Source: Drechmeria coniospora
Lineage: Eukaryota > Ascomycota > Sordariomycetes > Hypocreales > Ophiocordycipitaceae
Assembly (NCBI RefSeq): GCF_001625195.1
Contig: NC_054391.1
Span: 4,227,157 to 4,291,156, forward strand
Length of the DNA stretch: 64,000 bases
Reading direction: 5' to 3'
Of the stretch, positions 1 through 11,237 are shown in pieces. The notes below the pieces were generated by a model. The model searched no databases, was not told the DNA's origin, and saw nothing but the letters and a program-made list of their open reading frames with translations. Position 1 is the first letter of the stretch, and every line of letters begins with the position of its first letter. A program made the translations under genes and the position numbers.

Positions 1-260
1 GCAAGTAACGCTCCTAGGTGTACACAGGTGATGTACTCTGTACTCCGTACGTAGTGCTGTAATGCGAGGTCGGTATACAAGTGCATGTAGTACATGTATA
101 CTGTATACTAGTACGCAAGTGTTCCGTTCCGCAGTAGGTGCATGTACTTGCACCTACTCGTGCCGCGCACATCTTAGACGTGCATGCAAAAAGTCCTTGC
201 TCACGCGCGATTATCAGGCACTCGTTTCTTCATCTGGAAGCGTACATGTGCTATTAGTAC
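1..260. repeat. GTAC-rich intergenic island
   Basis: The stretch is crowded with short words built on GTAC, such as TACTCCGTAC, GTACATGTA and CTAGTACG. The same words recur in many intergenic islands of this window. No convincing coding frame is present. Confidence 0.6.
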
Positions 261-942
261 CCAAGTAAGTAAGTAGGTCTCGTTTGCCAAGCATCCGATG
301 CTGACAGTGGGCCAGGCCAACCCGTACGGAGCACGAGTGCCTGCGTTACACGTGGGCGCTCGATAATACGGAAGCATGCCGAGACTTCTTCCCCCTTCCC
401 TCCCTCCCTCTCGTGTTTCCACTCCAGTGTCGCTCCACACTCCTCGATTCGATGGCCTGTCTCCTCTGCCGATGTGACGACAAAATCTCCCGCGCCGCCC
501 CGGGCCAGCAACACAATCCCAGCCAGCTGGCATCGCCCCCCAACCACTGGCCCGCTGCACAGCCGCCAGGCAAGGCTTGCTCAGCCCCGGAGCGAGGCGG
601 CGGCACGTTGCTTGCGCTGACCACCTGGCAGGCAGCAAAGGCTTTTTATTAAAAAAAAAAAAAGAAATCAAAAAAATAAAGTGTTCAATCACGATGCTGG
701 TTCGGGGATTCGACAGCATTCATGTCTGGTGCTCTGCATGTGGGTGCCATCGTTGCGTTTCCTACCGGTACGGAATATGTACAGCACAGTTTGTGCTTGG
801 CCAGTTGGCAGGCAGTGCTCGCTGCAAACGCAGCGAGGACAGTCAGCGGCGAAAGTGCAGGCGGTAAGGTTGTAGGTGGCTAGTGGTGCTACGTGGCCGT
901 CTTTGCACAGAATGGAGGAACTGACTGATTCCACTCCACAAC
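261..942. other. Intergenic, no gene seen
   Basis: Both strands have open frames of 60-170 codons, but they overlap each other and resemble no protein family I know. A run of about 13 A bases sits near 651-663. I see no gene here. Confidence 0.4.
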
Positions 943-1051
943 CTCGTCCCGGAACAACTTCTTGGAACCTCGTCTTGGAACGATTTCCTGGAACGACTTC
1001 CTCGAACCTCCGTCTTGAAACGACTTCCTCGAACCTCGTCTTGGAACCTCT
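943..1051. repeat. Degenerate short tandem repeat
   Basis: Variants of a unit of roughly 15-18 bases, containing TTGGAACCTCGTC or CGAACGACTTCCT-like words, follow one another about six times. The copies differ by several substitutions, so the array is old or imperfect. Confidence 0.5.
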
Positions 1052-1439
1052 TCGTCAAGCCTCCTCCTGCTGCTGCTGGATCCCGACAGACGCCTTGCTT
1101 TGGACAGGACCAAACGCTTCGTCGCGTCCATCTCTTGGTTCTCCTCCCTGCGGCCCTGCCGTCCAGCCTAGGCAACGTGCAGCTCATCCATCTCGTCCCT
1201 GGTCATCATTTCGTTCCTCCGGGCTGCGCCGCAACGCCGTCAGGGAACATGGCTGCCGCCGGTGCACCCTCGGGGCCGCTCATCCCCTCCTGCTGCGCTC
1301 GCATCGGGGCCATCGGAATGCCGGACCCATCGTGGCCAATGTCAACAGCAGGGGTAGCGTGGTGTCCGTCCCGCCTTTGCGCCGTTCGACCTCTCGCAGC
1401 CGGCTGTTTGCGAGTCGACCATCCGCCCCGGCGGCGGTG

Positions 1440-1880
1440 TCGAGGGATAAGGGTGATCCAGAAGAGGCGGCTGTCGTGTTCGGCAGACTCCATGGCCTCG
1501 TCCGAAGCACCCTCGGCGCACCGTCGTGTCTTCTTCTTGACAATCGTCGCCTCCTGGGGCGCTCCCGTGGCGTAGGCCATGATTCTCGCGGCGAATGAAT
1601 GCTCCGGCATCTCCTTGTACTTGATGGTCCATTCGCTCGTGTACGTCGTCACGTTGATCGCTTTGCCGCCCGGTCGCCGTGCCCGTTGGGCGGGAGTCGA
1701 CGAGAAGGATGAAGCGCTCGTCGAGCACGATTGGGACGTCGACGTCGACGTCATGCTCTGCGTTCCGCGACGAACGTGACCGAGGCGTGCAGGACAAGGG
1801 ACATGTTCGCGTTGGTCGTCCCTTTCCGTCGGTGGCCGACACCTCGACCTGCCGGACGGACGGCTGCCAAGTGGCTGCCA
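1440..1880 (-). pseudogene. Possible small gene or gene relic
   Basis: On the minus strand one frame carries a protein-like segment including TTYTSEWTIKYKEMPEHSF followed by a lysine-rich stretch. A neighbouring frame, just upstream in the gene direction, reads DVDVPIVLDERFILLVD. The two pieces look like consecutive parts of one small protein, but they lie in different frames and I found no clean splice pair joining them. I do not recognise the family. It could be a real gene with an intron I missed, a frameshifted relic, or chance. The G/C-biased third positions resemble the real genes nearby, which is the main reason for listing it. Confidence 0.25.
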
Positions 1881-1899
1881 AACGATGAGCACGGTGGGC

Positions 1900-3119
1900 A
1901 TGGGTTCACGTCCGCACGCGAGGTGGAACGGCTGCCTCTTGAGCCACGGCCGCCTCGTCGATCAGGGGTTCGACAACGCTGCATGCCATCCCACACCACA
2001 GGCCTCCGTGCACGACGGATACGGCTCCGTGACTGGCACGCGGACCGGCAGCAGAGTCGGAGGCGTCGGCTGTGCGACGCAGCACGAGCGGCAGGCCGAC
2101 GACGCCGTGGATTGCCTAGCTCGTCGTCGCGTAACCGATGGCTGGTCCGGCCGGCTGACCGGCTGGTGGGACACGGCCAGGTTGGATCAAGTCGGGCCTG
2201 CGCCTGAACGATCCGGTTCGGACACGGCAGGACATGATCAGGGTACGGGCCGTTGGCGAAGCCATTCCGCAAGGCCGCAGGCCCAGGCGAATCGGACCAT
2301 GACATCACGCCGGTCTGGGCGTTCCGTGACTAGTCATCGATTGATCGCGGCAACCTGTCGAGCCGGCCGTCGCCAACGATGGAGGCGTCGGCCTGTCGCA
2401 GATCAGCCTCGGCGCTGGCCAGACGAGCGCCCTCTCACCCTGTAGAATCCGGCAGGGCGAGCGCTCGGAGAATCAAACGCCACGATGGCCAGCTGCCGTT
2501 TCGCCATGGCACCAAGAGGCTTGCGGTTCCCGTGACGGCACTTCCAATGGCAGGGCGTGAACGGGCCCGAGGCCGCAAGTGTCGGTCAGCCGTGACAAGA
2601 GTCGGGGAAACGAAAGGCAGCGTGGCACGTCACGTCACCATCTGGACGTCGCACTCTGACACATGCCGCGCGAGATGGCAAGGGAAAAAAAAGTTTCGTC
2701 CCAAGAGCGCCAGCGTTGTGGTTTTCTTCGCTACCGCTTCGGTTGACGCCATGCAGACGGGGGCTCGTGCCGGCGCCCACGGCCGCCAGCAGGGGCGGCA
2801 CGGCACGGTGGTGGGTTGGAGTGAGGGTGGTCGACATCGTCGGCGTACCGTTCGTCGTCCTCCTACTCGCACGCAACGGAAATGAAAGCCATGGTCGATG
2901 ATTCCGACGTCCGGCTCGCGCGGCAGTGGACGAGGGAGCGATGAACGAGCCGATGAAACATTCATCTCGGTAGTTCTTGCTGCGATCGTGGCATGACTCA
3001 TGCATGTCGCTCCTTGTTTCCCATGGTTGAAAGTTCAAAGCACTTGCCCTACCAAGCCGGCTCGTGTACTTGACTCATTGGGAATAGTGGTGCAAGCACG
3101 GAGGGAGTAAGGGGACTGG
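1900..3119. other. Intergenic, no gene seen
   Basis: The open frames here are arginine-, serine- and proline-rich, overlap on both strands and have no recognisable domain. I see no RNA gene or repeat array. Confidence 0.4.
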
Positions 3120-3370
3120 CTGGTGATACTAATTTGTACGGAGGTAGGTAATTACTCCCTCCGTAACCCTCCGTAATTACCTACCTAGTAGTTAGTGATA
3201 AACGGCATCGCAAGTATACGGTATGCAAACGGCATCGCAAGTATACGGTATGCAGAGTACTGCATCGTACTGTACAGAGTACAGAGTGCTCCGTGCAACG
3301 TACATGTACCGCTACATGAACCGCTGGTCCGTCTGGACGAGCGAGCAAGTACAAGTACGGTGTGAGAATG
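3120..3370. repeat. GTAC-rich island with a 27-bp direct duplication
   Basis: The phrase GGCATCGCAAGTATACGG occurs at 3204 and again at 3231, a tandem duplication with a 27-base period. Just before it, CTCCGTAA words are arranged as inverted copies around 3150-3180. The rest is made of GTAC-type words. Confidence 0.6.
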
Positions 3371-3840
3371 CCCTTTGTACGAGGAAGAAAAAAGGCCAGC
3401 CAGTCTCGTTCGCCTCACCTCTCGGGAGGCTCCCCTTGTGGCAGCATCCAACCCCTTAGGACGGAGCCTCCGCCAGCCGCCAGGTCAGCACCGCATACCC
3501 CGTACATGGCCGGTACATGTGCAGCATGCTGGGCTGCCCTGACGCGCCCGCCCGAGTCTTGCTTCTTTTGTTTTTGCTGCGGACCGGCGGGTTGCGAGGC
3601 CTTGTCCGTTCCGTCATGGAACGAGGACTCGCCGATGGACATTGGATGCCCACCAGCCACTAGATGGTGCGCCACGCGCAGGATGCCAGGTGGAACCCAA
3701 TCGACACTTGGTAGATGCTAGTGATGATACGACTACTGAGATGGCCAGCCATCGGGGGATGGTGGATGAATGACTGGTCGTGGGGAGGACGGCACGGCTG
3801 GGCAGCGGGGCGAAGCTTGCGTTAGCTAATTGGTACCGAT
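3371..3840. other. Intergenic, no gene seen
   Basis: Ordinary GC-rich sequence between two GTAC-rich islands. Only short overlapping frames are present and none is recognisable. Confidence 0.35.
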
Positions 3841-4520
3841 GGGTTGTGCCAGACTACTAGGTACTTGCACGGCACTCCGTACCGTACGTGTACATGTACA
3901 GTACTTATGATGTGCAGCACACTTACATGTATTACATGTACATGGTTGTGCTTGGTTGTACTGTTAGGTGCACAAAGTACCGAGGTGTCGGTACCTTTCG
4001 AGAAACACCAAAGTACTACTCCGTACTTACAACTACTCTGTTAGTGGCTAGAAATTATCGCTGGCAGGTAAGTACTAGGTACCTAAGATACCTGCACCCA
4101 CAGCGGTAGCTACAGAGTAAAAAGTACGGAGCACCAGGGAACACAATCACAAATGGGTGTTCCGAGTACTCACACGCAGTACTGGCAACTTGGCGCAAGC
4201 TTCCGCTCTAAAGATTGCCGCAAGCACTGTGCTGTGATCAAGTACACGGTCCACCATAGAGGGTCTTCCGTACCGCACAGTGCCGGTATTCGTATACATG
4301 TACTCCGTACATACGTTGCTGGTGCTCTATAGGTGCGTACGTGCAGTGCAGGCTGACGTGATCGGACAAGTACAGTACAGTACTCCGTGCTCCGTACCGG
4401 TACGCAGGTATACAAGTACACCGTACAAAGTACCACGTGCGAGTACTGTACTTGGAGTGCCAAGCTGTACAACTACAGTAATACTGTACAGAGCACGGCG
4501 TGCTTACTCCGTACCGCTAC
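3841..4520. repeat. GTAC-rich intergenic island
   Basis: Dense GTAC words (TACATGTAC, CTCCGTAC, GTACTTGTA) with several close inverted copies able to form small hairpins. No gene is apparent. Confidence 0.6.
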
Positions 4521-5692
4521 GACGATCCATGACACCTGCAGTCGACGCACTCGCAGCACTTTTGTGCTCGCCGCTCTCGTACAGTAGCCGCACCTGTACG
4601 TGCAGCGCTCGCCGCATGGCGCCGTCGTGCCTCGATGCCTTCGCCTCGTGCTCGTGCGATGGCAAGGTTCGTCGCCGCCGCCGTCGACACGTCGAGGTAT
4701 CCATGTACCTTCTCGTTGGCTGCAGAGTTTCCTCGCCGTCCTAAACCGGCGTCGCACGGTGTTACCACCAGCCCGCATCCTCTGGCATGGAAGCGAAACC
4801 CACCACGTAGCTCGCTCGCCGGAGAGTGCCTAACGAGCCTCGCACGCGCAGCTGGAAGCTACCGCTAGCCTAGAACGAACCTAGGCCCGGCCAAGGCTCT
4901 AGGCTCCATGGGGTAGCTGGAACCCACCGCATGCGCTGTAACGGTACGCCGACCAATGGCGGGTCCCCGTCGCCCTTGCTGGGGGCCAATACTGATACCT
5001 CAAACTCACTCATGAGCCACCGGCACCCGTCCCTCCCCCGTCCTCTCCCCGTGGGCCTTTTCCCCACCGCCCCTGCTGCCGCTGCCCTGTCGAACGAGAG
5101 GCCACTCCGTCCGTCGTCGTCCTCTGTCCTCTGGCCGTGCTGTTCGGTTGGCCCTCTCTCACCACGCCACCGTGTGCCCTCCCTTCCTCCAGATTCAGAT
5201 TCGCTCGCTACGCTGCTGCATCCTCATCGCCGTCGCCATCCCCATCGTCGCCGTCATCGCCGTCTCGACGCTCCATCCACTCGCCCTCGCTCCATCATCC
5301 ATCCACCGGGCCTCTCCTCCTCTCCTCCTCCTCCTCTTCTCCTCCTCCTCCTCCTCCTCCTCCTCCTCCTCCCCCCTTTTCTCCATCCTCTCCTCGGCCC
5401 ATCCCCCGTCGTCCCGACCCCTCGCTCGCTCCCTCTCCACCAATCGCTTCCGCCATCCCACCCGCTCGATCCGGCCTTCTCTCGACCGTCAATCATCGGC
5501 CATCGACGACGGGCAAGACCTACCGACCACGGCCACGACGACCACGACCACGATCACGACCCCGACGTGCCCGACGGCGTTGCTAGCCCTCACGACGGGG
5601 GTGCTGTAGCGACCCGCCGCCTGTCCTGGTGTCCGTCTCCACCCTACGAGCCGACGCTCGTCCGGCCGGCCGACATCCATTCCATCGCCGTC
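4521..5692 (+). promoter_or_regulatory. Upstream region and probable 5' leader of the DUF7820-type gene
   Basis: There is no stop in the gene's frame from 4931 onward, so a longer protein could be drawn. Its translation here, however, is low-complexity Pro/Ser/Leu/His sequence produced by pyrimidine-rich DNA, and it includes a TCC triplet array at 5322-5376. Pyrimidine-rich leaders are common in fungal genes, so I treat this as promoter plus untranslated leader. Confidence 0.45.
5322..5376. repeat. TCC trinucleotide microsatellite
   Basis: About 15 TCC units, interrupted once by a TCT-type variant, lie inside the pyrimidine-rich leader. If translated they would give poly-Ser, poly-Pro or poly-Leu, depending on frame. 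Confidence 0.8.
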
Positions 5693-7830
5693 ATGAATCC
5701 ATCCGACGGCCATGCCGTGAGCCTTGGCCGGAGGTTCTCGACGAGGAGATCGGTGAGGTCCATGGACAGCGTGCGGAGCGACGACGAGTACGACTTGAAC
5801 GCCCAGACCGTCTCGGACGGATTCCGCCCCGTCCAAGCCGCCGCGACGCTCGTGCAGTCGCCCGTGACGAGTCCTATCAGCCTTCCGCCGCCCGTTGCCA
5901 CCGTTCTACCCGTCGACCGACCATCCAGCACCTCCAAGCCCTCGCCGGCTCATGATTCGCTGACGTTGCGCAACGACGGCTCGAGCGCCGCACGCCAGCC
6001 TCTGTCCGGGTCGCACGCCGCCCCGTCCGCCATGTCCAACGCCTCTCCTCTCATCCAAGTCGAGACGCCGTACCGGGGCCCGACCGGTCCCTCTCACCCG
6101 TACGAGATGTACCCGCAGCGGACGTTCAGCAACGCCAGCGCCTCGACGGCTCCAAACGTCGATCGGCAATCCTATCACGGGCCGACGGGGCCCACTCACC
6201 CCTACTCCCTCTACACCCAAAACACCGCCCCGGCCGAGGAGTCCTCGCCGCAGCAGCAGATCCCCGTCGGCTTCACGGGCTTGGGTGCGAGCTATCAACC
6301 GCAGTTCGGCCCGGGCGGCGAAGGCGGAGACTTGATCGGTCCCCTCGGCCACGTCGAGGAGCTGCCCCCCTACACGAGGTATCCCGAAACCTCCTTCGCC
6401 GGCAAGGCGGCCGAGCCTGTCGAGAGAGCGCCTTCCCCGCCCGTCGAGACGATCCCTGGAGCCGGCGGCATCGGCATCGCCACGCGCAACCCGGAATTCT
6501 CGTCGGCCGAGGACGACATCGCCGTGCCGATATCACGCCCCCCCTCGAGGAGCGACGTCAGCCATCACGAGATCAACGCGGCCGCCAAGGAGGTGTCCGA
6601 GCAGCCCAAGCTGACCAAGTGGCAACGGAGAGCGAGACAGAAGCTGTGGGGCGTCGTGCCTTACTGGGCGATATGCCTCCTGCTCTCGGGCATCGTCATC
6701 ATGGGCATCGTCATGGGTGCCGTCATCGGGACCCTGCTTGCCAACCACGGCAACCCGGACCCGCCGCCCGATGGGTAAGTGGGAAGAACGACGGACGCTC
6801 CCCTTTCGTCGCCGTGCCTCGCTAACGGTGTCACGGTGATAGCCAATTCGACCATCAACCCACGGGCACCCCCACGGACACGTTGCCGATGAGTTCGCTG
6901 CCGCCGAACCTCGCCCCCCTGGAGACGGGTCACTTTTCCCTGCCCCCTCTGGACACGAGCCTGGCTCCAAAATCCTGCTTCAGCGACCCGACCCAGGCCC
7001 AGGCCTGGAGCTGCGATCTTCCCTTTCAGTTCTACTCGATGGACGTCAGCATGGTTCCCAAGGCTCCGGACACGAGCAACTACGAACTCACCCTGACGGC
7101 CGTCAACTCCTCCTCGACCAAGTGCATCTGGGGGACGCAGCCCCCCAACATTCCCGACCCCAAATCTCTCCAGCTCGTCATGGACACTTTCCAAGAGGCT
7201 CGCGGCCCTGCCTGGTGGGCCAAGGTCAAGTACAACAAGACCGTCATCGTGCCCGAGGACAAGTTCCCTGCGCCCAAGACCAAGCGGGATTGGCACCTGC
7301 TGTTGGAGAGGAACATGCCGGGGCCCCCGCCGAGGTCGAGGAAGAGCTTCGGGGCCAAGGACGGGGACAAACCGTGGATATGCATCTGGCCGGACACGAC
7401 GCTCGAAATCTTCATCTATCCCAACCAAACCGCCAGCGTCTCCACCTCGTCATCCAACGGGCCGCCGCCGCCGCCGCCGCCGTTCGGAAGCTCGACGACC
7501 ATGGCGTCCGACTCCGCATCGCCGACGCCCGAGATGCCCCTGAACCGCATACCAGCCTATCCAAAGGTCGTAAAGCTGGTCGAGCGACGATACGACGATC
7601 CAAACACGACTCCCGTCTGCCATCAAGTGGAGATTATTGACAACGGGCACGGGACGAGAGACCTCTTGGACGCGAGCGGCCGGCCGATCGAGGTGGTTAT
7701 CCCCGAGAGCAACGCCGGCCCGCTCAACCAGCTGTCGCAGCGTGAACATATCCGCTCGAACAAGCGGCAGTACGCCAGCGTCGAGGTGCAGGAGCTCACG
7801 AGTTGTGGCTGCCTATGGTGGTCAACGTGA
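5693..7830 (+). CDS. DUF7820-type single-pass membrane protein
   Basis: Two exons, 5693-6774 and 6843-7830, flank a 68-base intron with a GTAAGT donor and a GCTAAC branch site; the product is 689 residues. I start at the ATG at 5693 because the next residues (including RSVRSMDSVRSDDEYDL) begin the region that looks conserved, whereas the in-frame sequence from 4931 is low complexity. The N-terminal half is disordered and Pro/Ser-rich, with YRGPTGPSHPY and a near copy YHGPTGPTHPY. A basic stretch (KWQRRARQKLWG) precedes one membrane helix near residue 350. The C-terminal half has conserved cysteines and WAKVKYNKTVIVPEDKF, matching my memory of fungal DUF7820 proteins. The helix suggests a cytosolic tail and an outside C-terminal domain. 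Function is unknown. A CCG run (7461-7482) encodes poly-proline. Confidence 0.8.
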
Positions 7831-8317
7831 GCCGTGCTGGCCGGCAGCGTTTCCCTTTCGTTCCGAGTCGTTGGCGCTGCGCCGAAGCCGGCTTCCGCTT
7901 CCGGGCGACGGCAGCTGCTGTCTCTTGGGCTCACCACTCGTCCCTAATTAATGTAATGAATCACAGCCGGTCGGACCGGCCCATTTTGCATCCGGCACAC
8001 GATGAACGTGTACAGCCTCCAGGCATCCCGGTATTCACCGGGCGGGATTGTCTTTTGCCTGGTCGAGTCGCCGATGACGATTTTCCTACCTTTCTGTTCT
8101 GCTCCGGCGGATGCTTTTTGATAAAAACAAGGCGATACTCCTGTCATTCCGTCATTTTCTTTCTCCCCTTTCATTTTCGCCCCTTTGCGGGAGGGTGCTT
8201 CGGTTACGGCATCTAGACGGGCGCACTGGTATGGTTCGAATGGATGAGCGGACGGGTTGGAGAAGGTGATTCCTGAGTGCCTGGCTCGTTGCGCGAACGG
8301 CGGCGTCACGGGGCAGG
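7831..8317. other. Intergenic, no gene seen
   Basis: Likely 3' flank of the membrane-protein gene. No recognisable frame or RNA. Confidence 0.35.
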
Positions 8318-8568
8318 GCAGGCCTTGCACATAGCTGTATCAGAGAATAAATGACGACCCAACATGGAAATTATGACTTTATGTTTTCTTCATTCCGCGT
8401 ATGTGCGAGAGCAGGCCTTGCGCATAGCTGCATCAGAGAACAATGACGACCCAACATGCAAATTATGACTTTATGTTTTCTTCATTCCACGTATGTGCGA
8501 GAGCAGGCCTTGCGCATAGCTGCATCAGAGAACAAATGACGACCCAACATGCAAATTATGACTTTCTG
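8318..8568. repeat. Tandem repeat, about 92-93 bp, 2.7 copies
   Basis: The word GCAGGCCTTGC starts at 8318, 8411 and 8503. Each is followed by CATAGCTG(C/T)ATCAGAGAA, then ATGACGACCCAACATG, a TTATGACTTTATG block and a TTCATTCC(A/G)CGTATGTGCGA block. The first two units are complete and the third stops after the TTATGACTTT word. Copies differ at only a few positions, so the expansion is fairly recent. No long frame crosses it. Confidence 0.85.
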
Positions 8569-8947
8569 TCTGTGGAATGAAGGAGATATACTTTGATTCT
8601 CGGTTCGGCTTTTGGGGGGGGGGGTTGCACATGCAGGATCACAACCCATCAAGTTGCCCATCGATGCCTTTGCCGGTGCGATGATTCCGGTCTCGGCGCT
8701 AAAGCACGTACGTTAGGCATGCCCCAGAGCCGCTTCGACGTTGCCAAACCTTCCCTACCTCGCCTATGCTTCCCTGGTGGCCGCGTCGGCGGAAGGGTCA
8801 CCAGAATGCCGTCTCGCCGAGGTACGTCATGCAGGATGCAAATGGCTGCGCCGGCGGCACCGGCGTCACGAGGCCGGGTTCGGGGCCGAGGTGGGCTATT
8901 TGAATCCCTTTGTCGTGGAAGCTTTCTGTTCGTCTCGGTCCTTGGCG

Positions 8948-10056
8948 TCACGGAGGTGGGGTCTGTTGCTGCTGTTCGACGCCGGTGCCAACGACGTCGC
9001 CATCCATCTGGCGGACCTCGTTGTCGACGATATCCTTGCGGCCGTCGCGGAAGTCGCGCATCAGAGAGAGGAAGACGGAGTTTTGCCACTTTTCGCCACC
9101 CTCGTGCTGGACGGATTCGAGGAGTCTCTCGGCGGCTTCGGAGACGGCCGACTTGCCCTTTGGTACCCCGACCTCGTCCGCGGGAATGTGGTCAAGTACT
9201 TGCTCGTCGACTTGCGCAGCTATCGGATCGAGGCGAGGCGTGGCCGGGTCGTTGAGGGTGAGGTTGCCCAGCTCGGGGGTCTCGAGGTCGGTCAGGTGGT
9301 CGTTCTGCCGCGTCTCGCTGGTCTGTTCCACGGCCGCGGCCACTTCCTCCGGCAGGGCAGCCTCGTTCAGCTCCAGCTCACGGGCCATCTGCTCCATGGC
9401 AGCGTCCACTTGAGCCATGCTGCCGGCACGGTTGACCGAGGCCCAGCGGGCCAGGTCTTGATCAAAGTCGGACGGAAGGGGCGCCGCCGAACGGGGGGCC
9501 ATGTAGGCCAAGCCGGCGTGGTTGTACATGGGCGCAAGCGTTTGTCCGAAAGGAGGCTGGTAGTTGGCTTGGTGGGCCATGGGCACGGCGAGGGGGGCCG
9601 CGGTCGGAGCGAGAGCCCGCGTTTGCTGGGTGCCGCCGGTGAAGCGGGTGAAGTCGGCGGCCCAGTTGCTCATGTCGGGCGCGGCGGCCACACGCGCGTG
9701 CGTCGGCGCCGCTTGCATGAACGAGGGCTGCTGCAGAGCCGTGGCGTGCGTGGCTAACCGACTGGCGGGGGAGTGAGGCAAGCCGGGAAGGGAGCCGACT
9801 GGGGAAGGGCCATCGATGAACGCACCGAAGGAGGCCTGTCCTTCGGCGGGATGACGAGGCGCAGATCGAAATGACTGTGGCCACGGAGCTGTCAGCTTGG
9901 ATGTTTCAGATGCACCACGACAAGGGATCGACGCACTGCATGGCCGTTGATGCCGGAGCGGTCGACGAGACGGTCTTGGTGATGGCTGACGTCGCGGCTC
10001 TGGTGGTCGATGAGTTGCTTGAAAGGTGTTCCACCGCTGCAGGAGGCGTTGGCCAT
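8948..10056 (-). CDS. PEX20: Peroxin 20, PTS2 co-receptor for peroxisomal import
   Basis: Two exons, 10056-9937 and 9874-8948, separated by a 62-base intron (GTGCGT donor, GCTGAC branch, CCACAG acceptor); 348 residues. Pex20 acts with Pex7 to import PTS2 proteins into peroxisomes in fungi and cycles between cytosol and membrane. The N-terminus starts MANASCSGGTPFKQLIDHQS, with the early cysteine (Cys6) that is ubiquitinated during recycling in this family. A WxxxF-type Pex14-binding motif appears as WAADF, followed by Pro/Ala-rich linker, an acidic middle region and a conserved end including SVFLSLMRDFRDGRKDIV. The first exon is in a different frame from the second; joining them at this intron gives continuous family-like sequence across HHQDRLVDRSGI and SFRSAPRHPAEG. 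Confidence 0.88.
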
Positions 10057-10590
10057 GATCGCCGACGATGGGTATGGGCGTCGATGGCGTGCGGCTTGCA
10101 ATGAAGGGGAGCACTTGGGCGGTACGAAGTGTGGGCGAACAGCAGTGGACGGATTAGCTATCCTCGGCACTGTTGGGGGAGCTTGCGTCAACAAGGGGTT
10201 GGGGCGCCAGGGAGGCCGCGTTTAGCATGCAGAGTCGCCCACGGGACAGCAGCTCCGAATCGTGCTTCGAGGGCAGAGGGCAGAGAGCAGAGGGCAGAGG
10301 GTTGGCGGTTGACGGTTGACGGTTGACGGTAGAGGCTCGAGTATTGAGGGAGGGTGGAAGTTGATCGATCTGCTGAATCGGAACCAGTGACGGGTGGTTT
10401 GTAATCCCGACGTCGGGTCGGCAGGTGCGTTGGCCTGTGATCCTCGGGGAGGTGGCAAGTCCCGATTCGGACAATCCCGCGGCTCAAGGGGTCTGTCGAC
10501 TGTCTTGGCGCTAAAGGACCCCAGATTCTGCGCTGCTCGGCACGTAGCACGGAGGGTTAACGGAGAGGAGCACGCTGTTGTGTGCTGGGG
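10057..10590. other. PEX20 upstream region with short tandem repeats
   Basis: Contains a short array at about 10266-10335 made of GGGCAGA-type heptamers followed by three GGTTGAC units. No coding frame is convincing. Confidence 0.45.
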
Positions 10591-11010
10591 ACTGACTGTA
10601 CATGTACTTGAAGGTACTTGTACGGTACTAGAACAGCAAGTACATGTATTATAGTGTTCACCACTCCGTACCCGCCTGTGCCTTTACTTGCAGTACACCT
10701 AACCTACCTAGTACAGTACAGTAAGTACTTAAGTGCTGCACACCTACTACCACTACATGTACGGAGTACGGAGTACTGTAGGCTGGTTTGTACCTACTAG
10801 GTAGTATTCAAGTACGGGGTAATACTTGAGCGTACTAGGTACTAACCTATGCTTGCGAGTACAGGGCATGGACTCTGTAATACTCATTGTACTCTGTTCT
10901 CCGTACTCCGTACATGTGCTTCTATCGTATTTCGTACTCCGTACTTGAACAACCATTTCGGTGTACTTCCAAACAAGTACTTCCAAGTATCCGTACTTAC
11001 TTGCTCGTTC
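10591..11010. repeat. GTAC-rich intergenic island
   Basis: Packed with GTACTTG, CTCCGTAC, CTACTAGGTA and similar words between PEX20 and SEC13. The island ends about 230 bases before the SEC13 start codon. Confidence 0.6.
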
Positions 11011-11237
11011 TAGTGCTCGCTCCAACTGCCCTCCCTCACGAGTACCGCGCCCGTATTGCCAGCAGTGGTGGGGTGCGGGCGCTACGTCACGTGCAGCTCC
11101 TGGCCAGCTGTCACCAACGGCGATAGGCAAATGGCTGCCAGCTTGCTTCCGCTTCGCCTCGACAGCAAACTCCCCTTCCACCTTTCCCTTCGCATTCCTC
11201 CCCCAACAGCGTCTTCTCCGACGCGTCAAGACGTAAG

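Noticed and set aside
4931..5692. N-terminal extension of the DUF7820-type protein
   Set aside because: In frame and stop-free, but translated from pyrimidine microsatellites and without family resemblance, so taken as promoter/leader.
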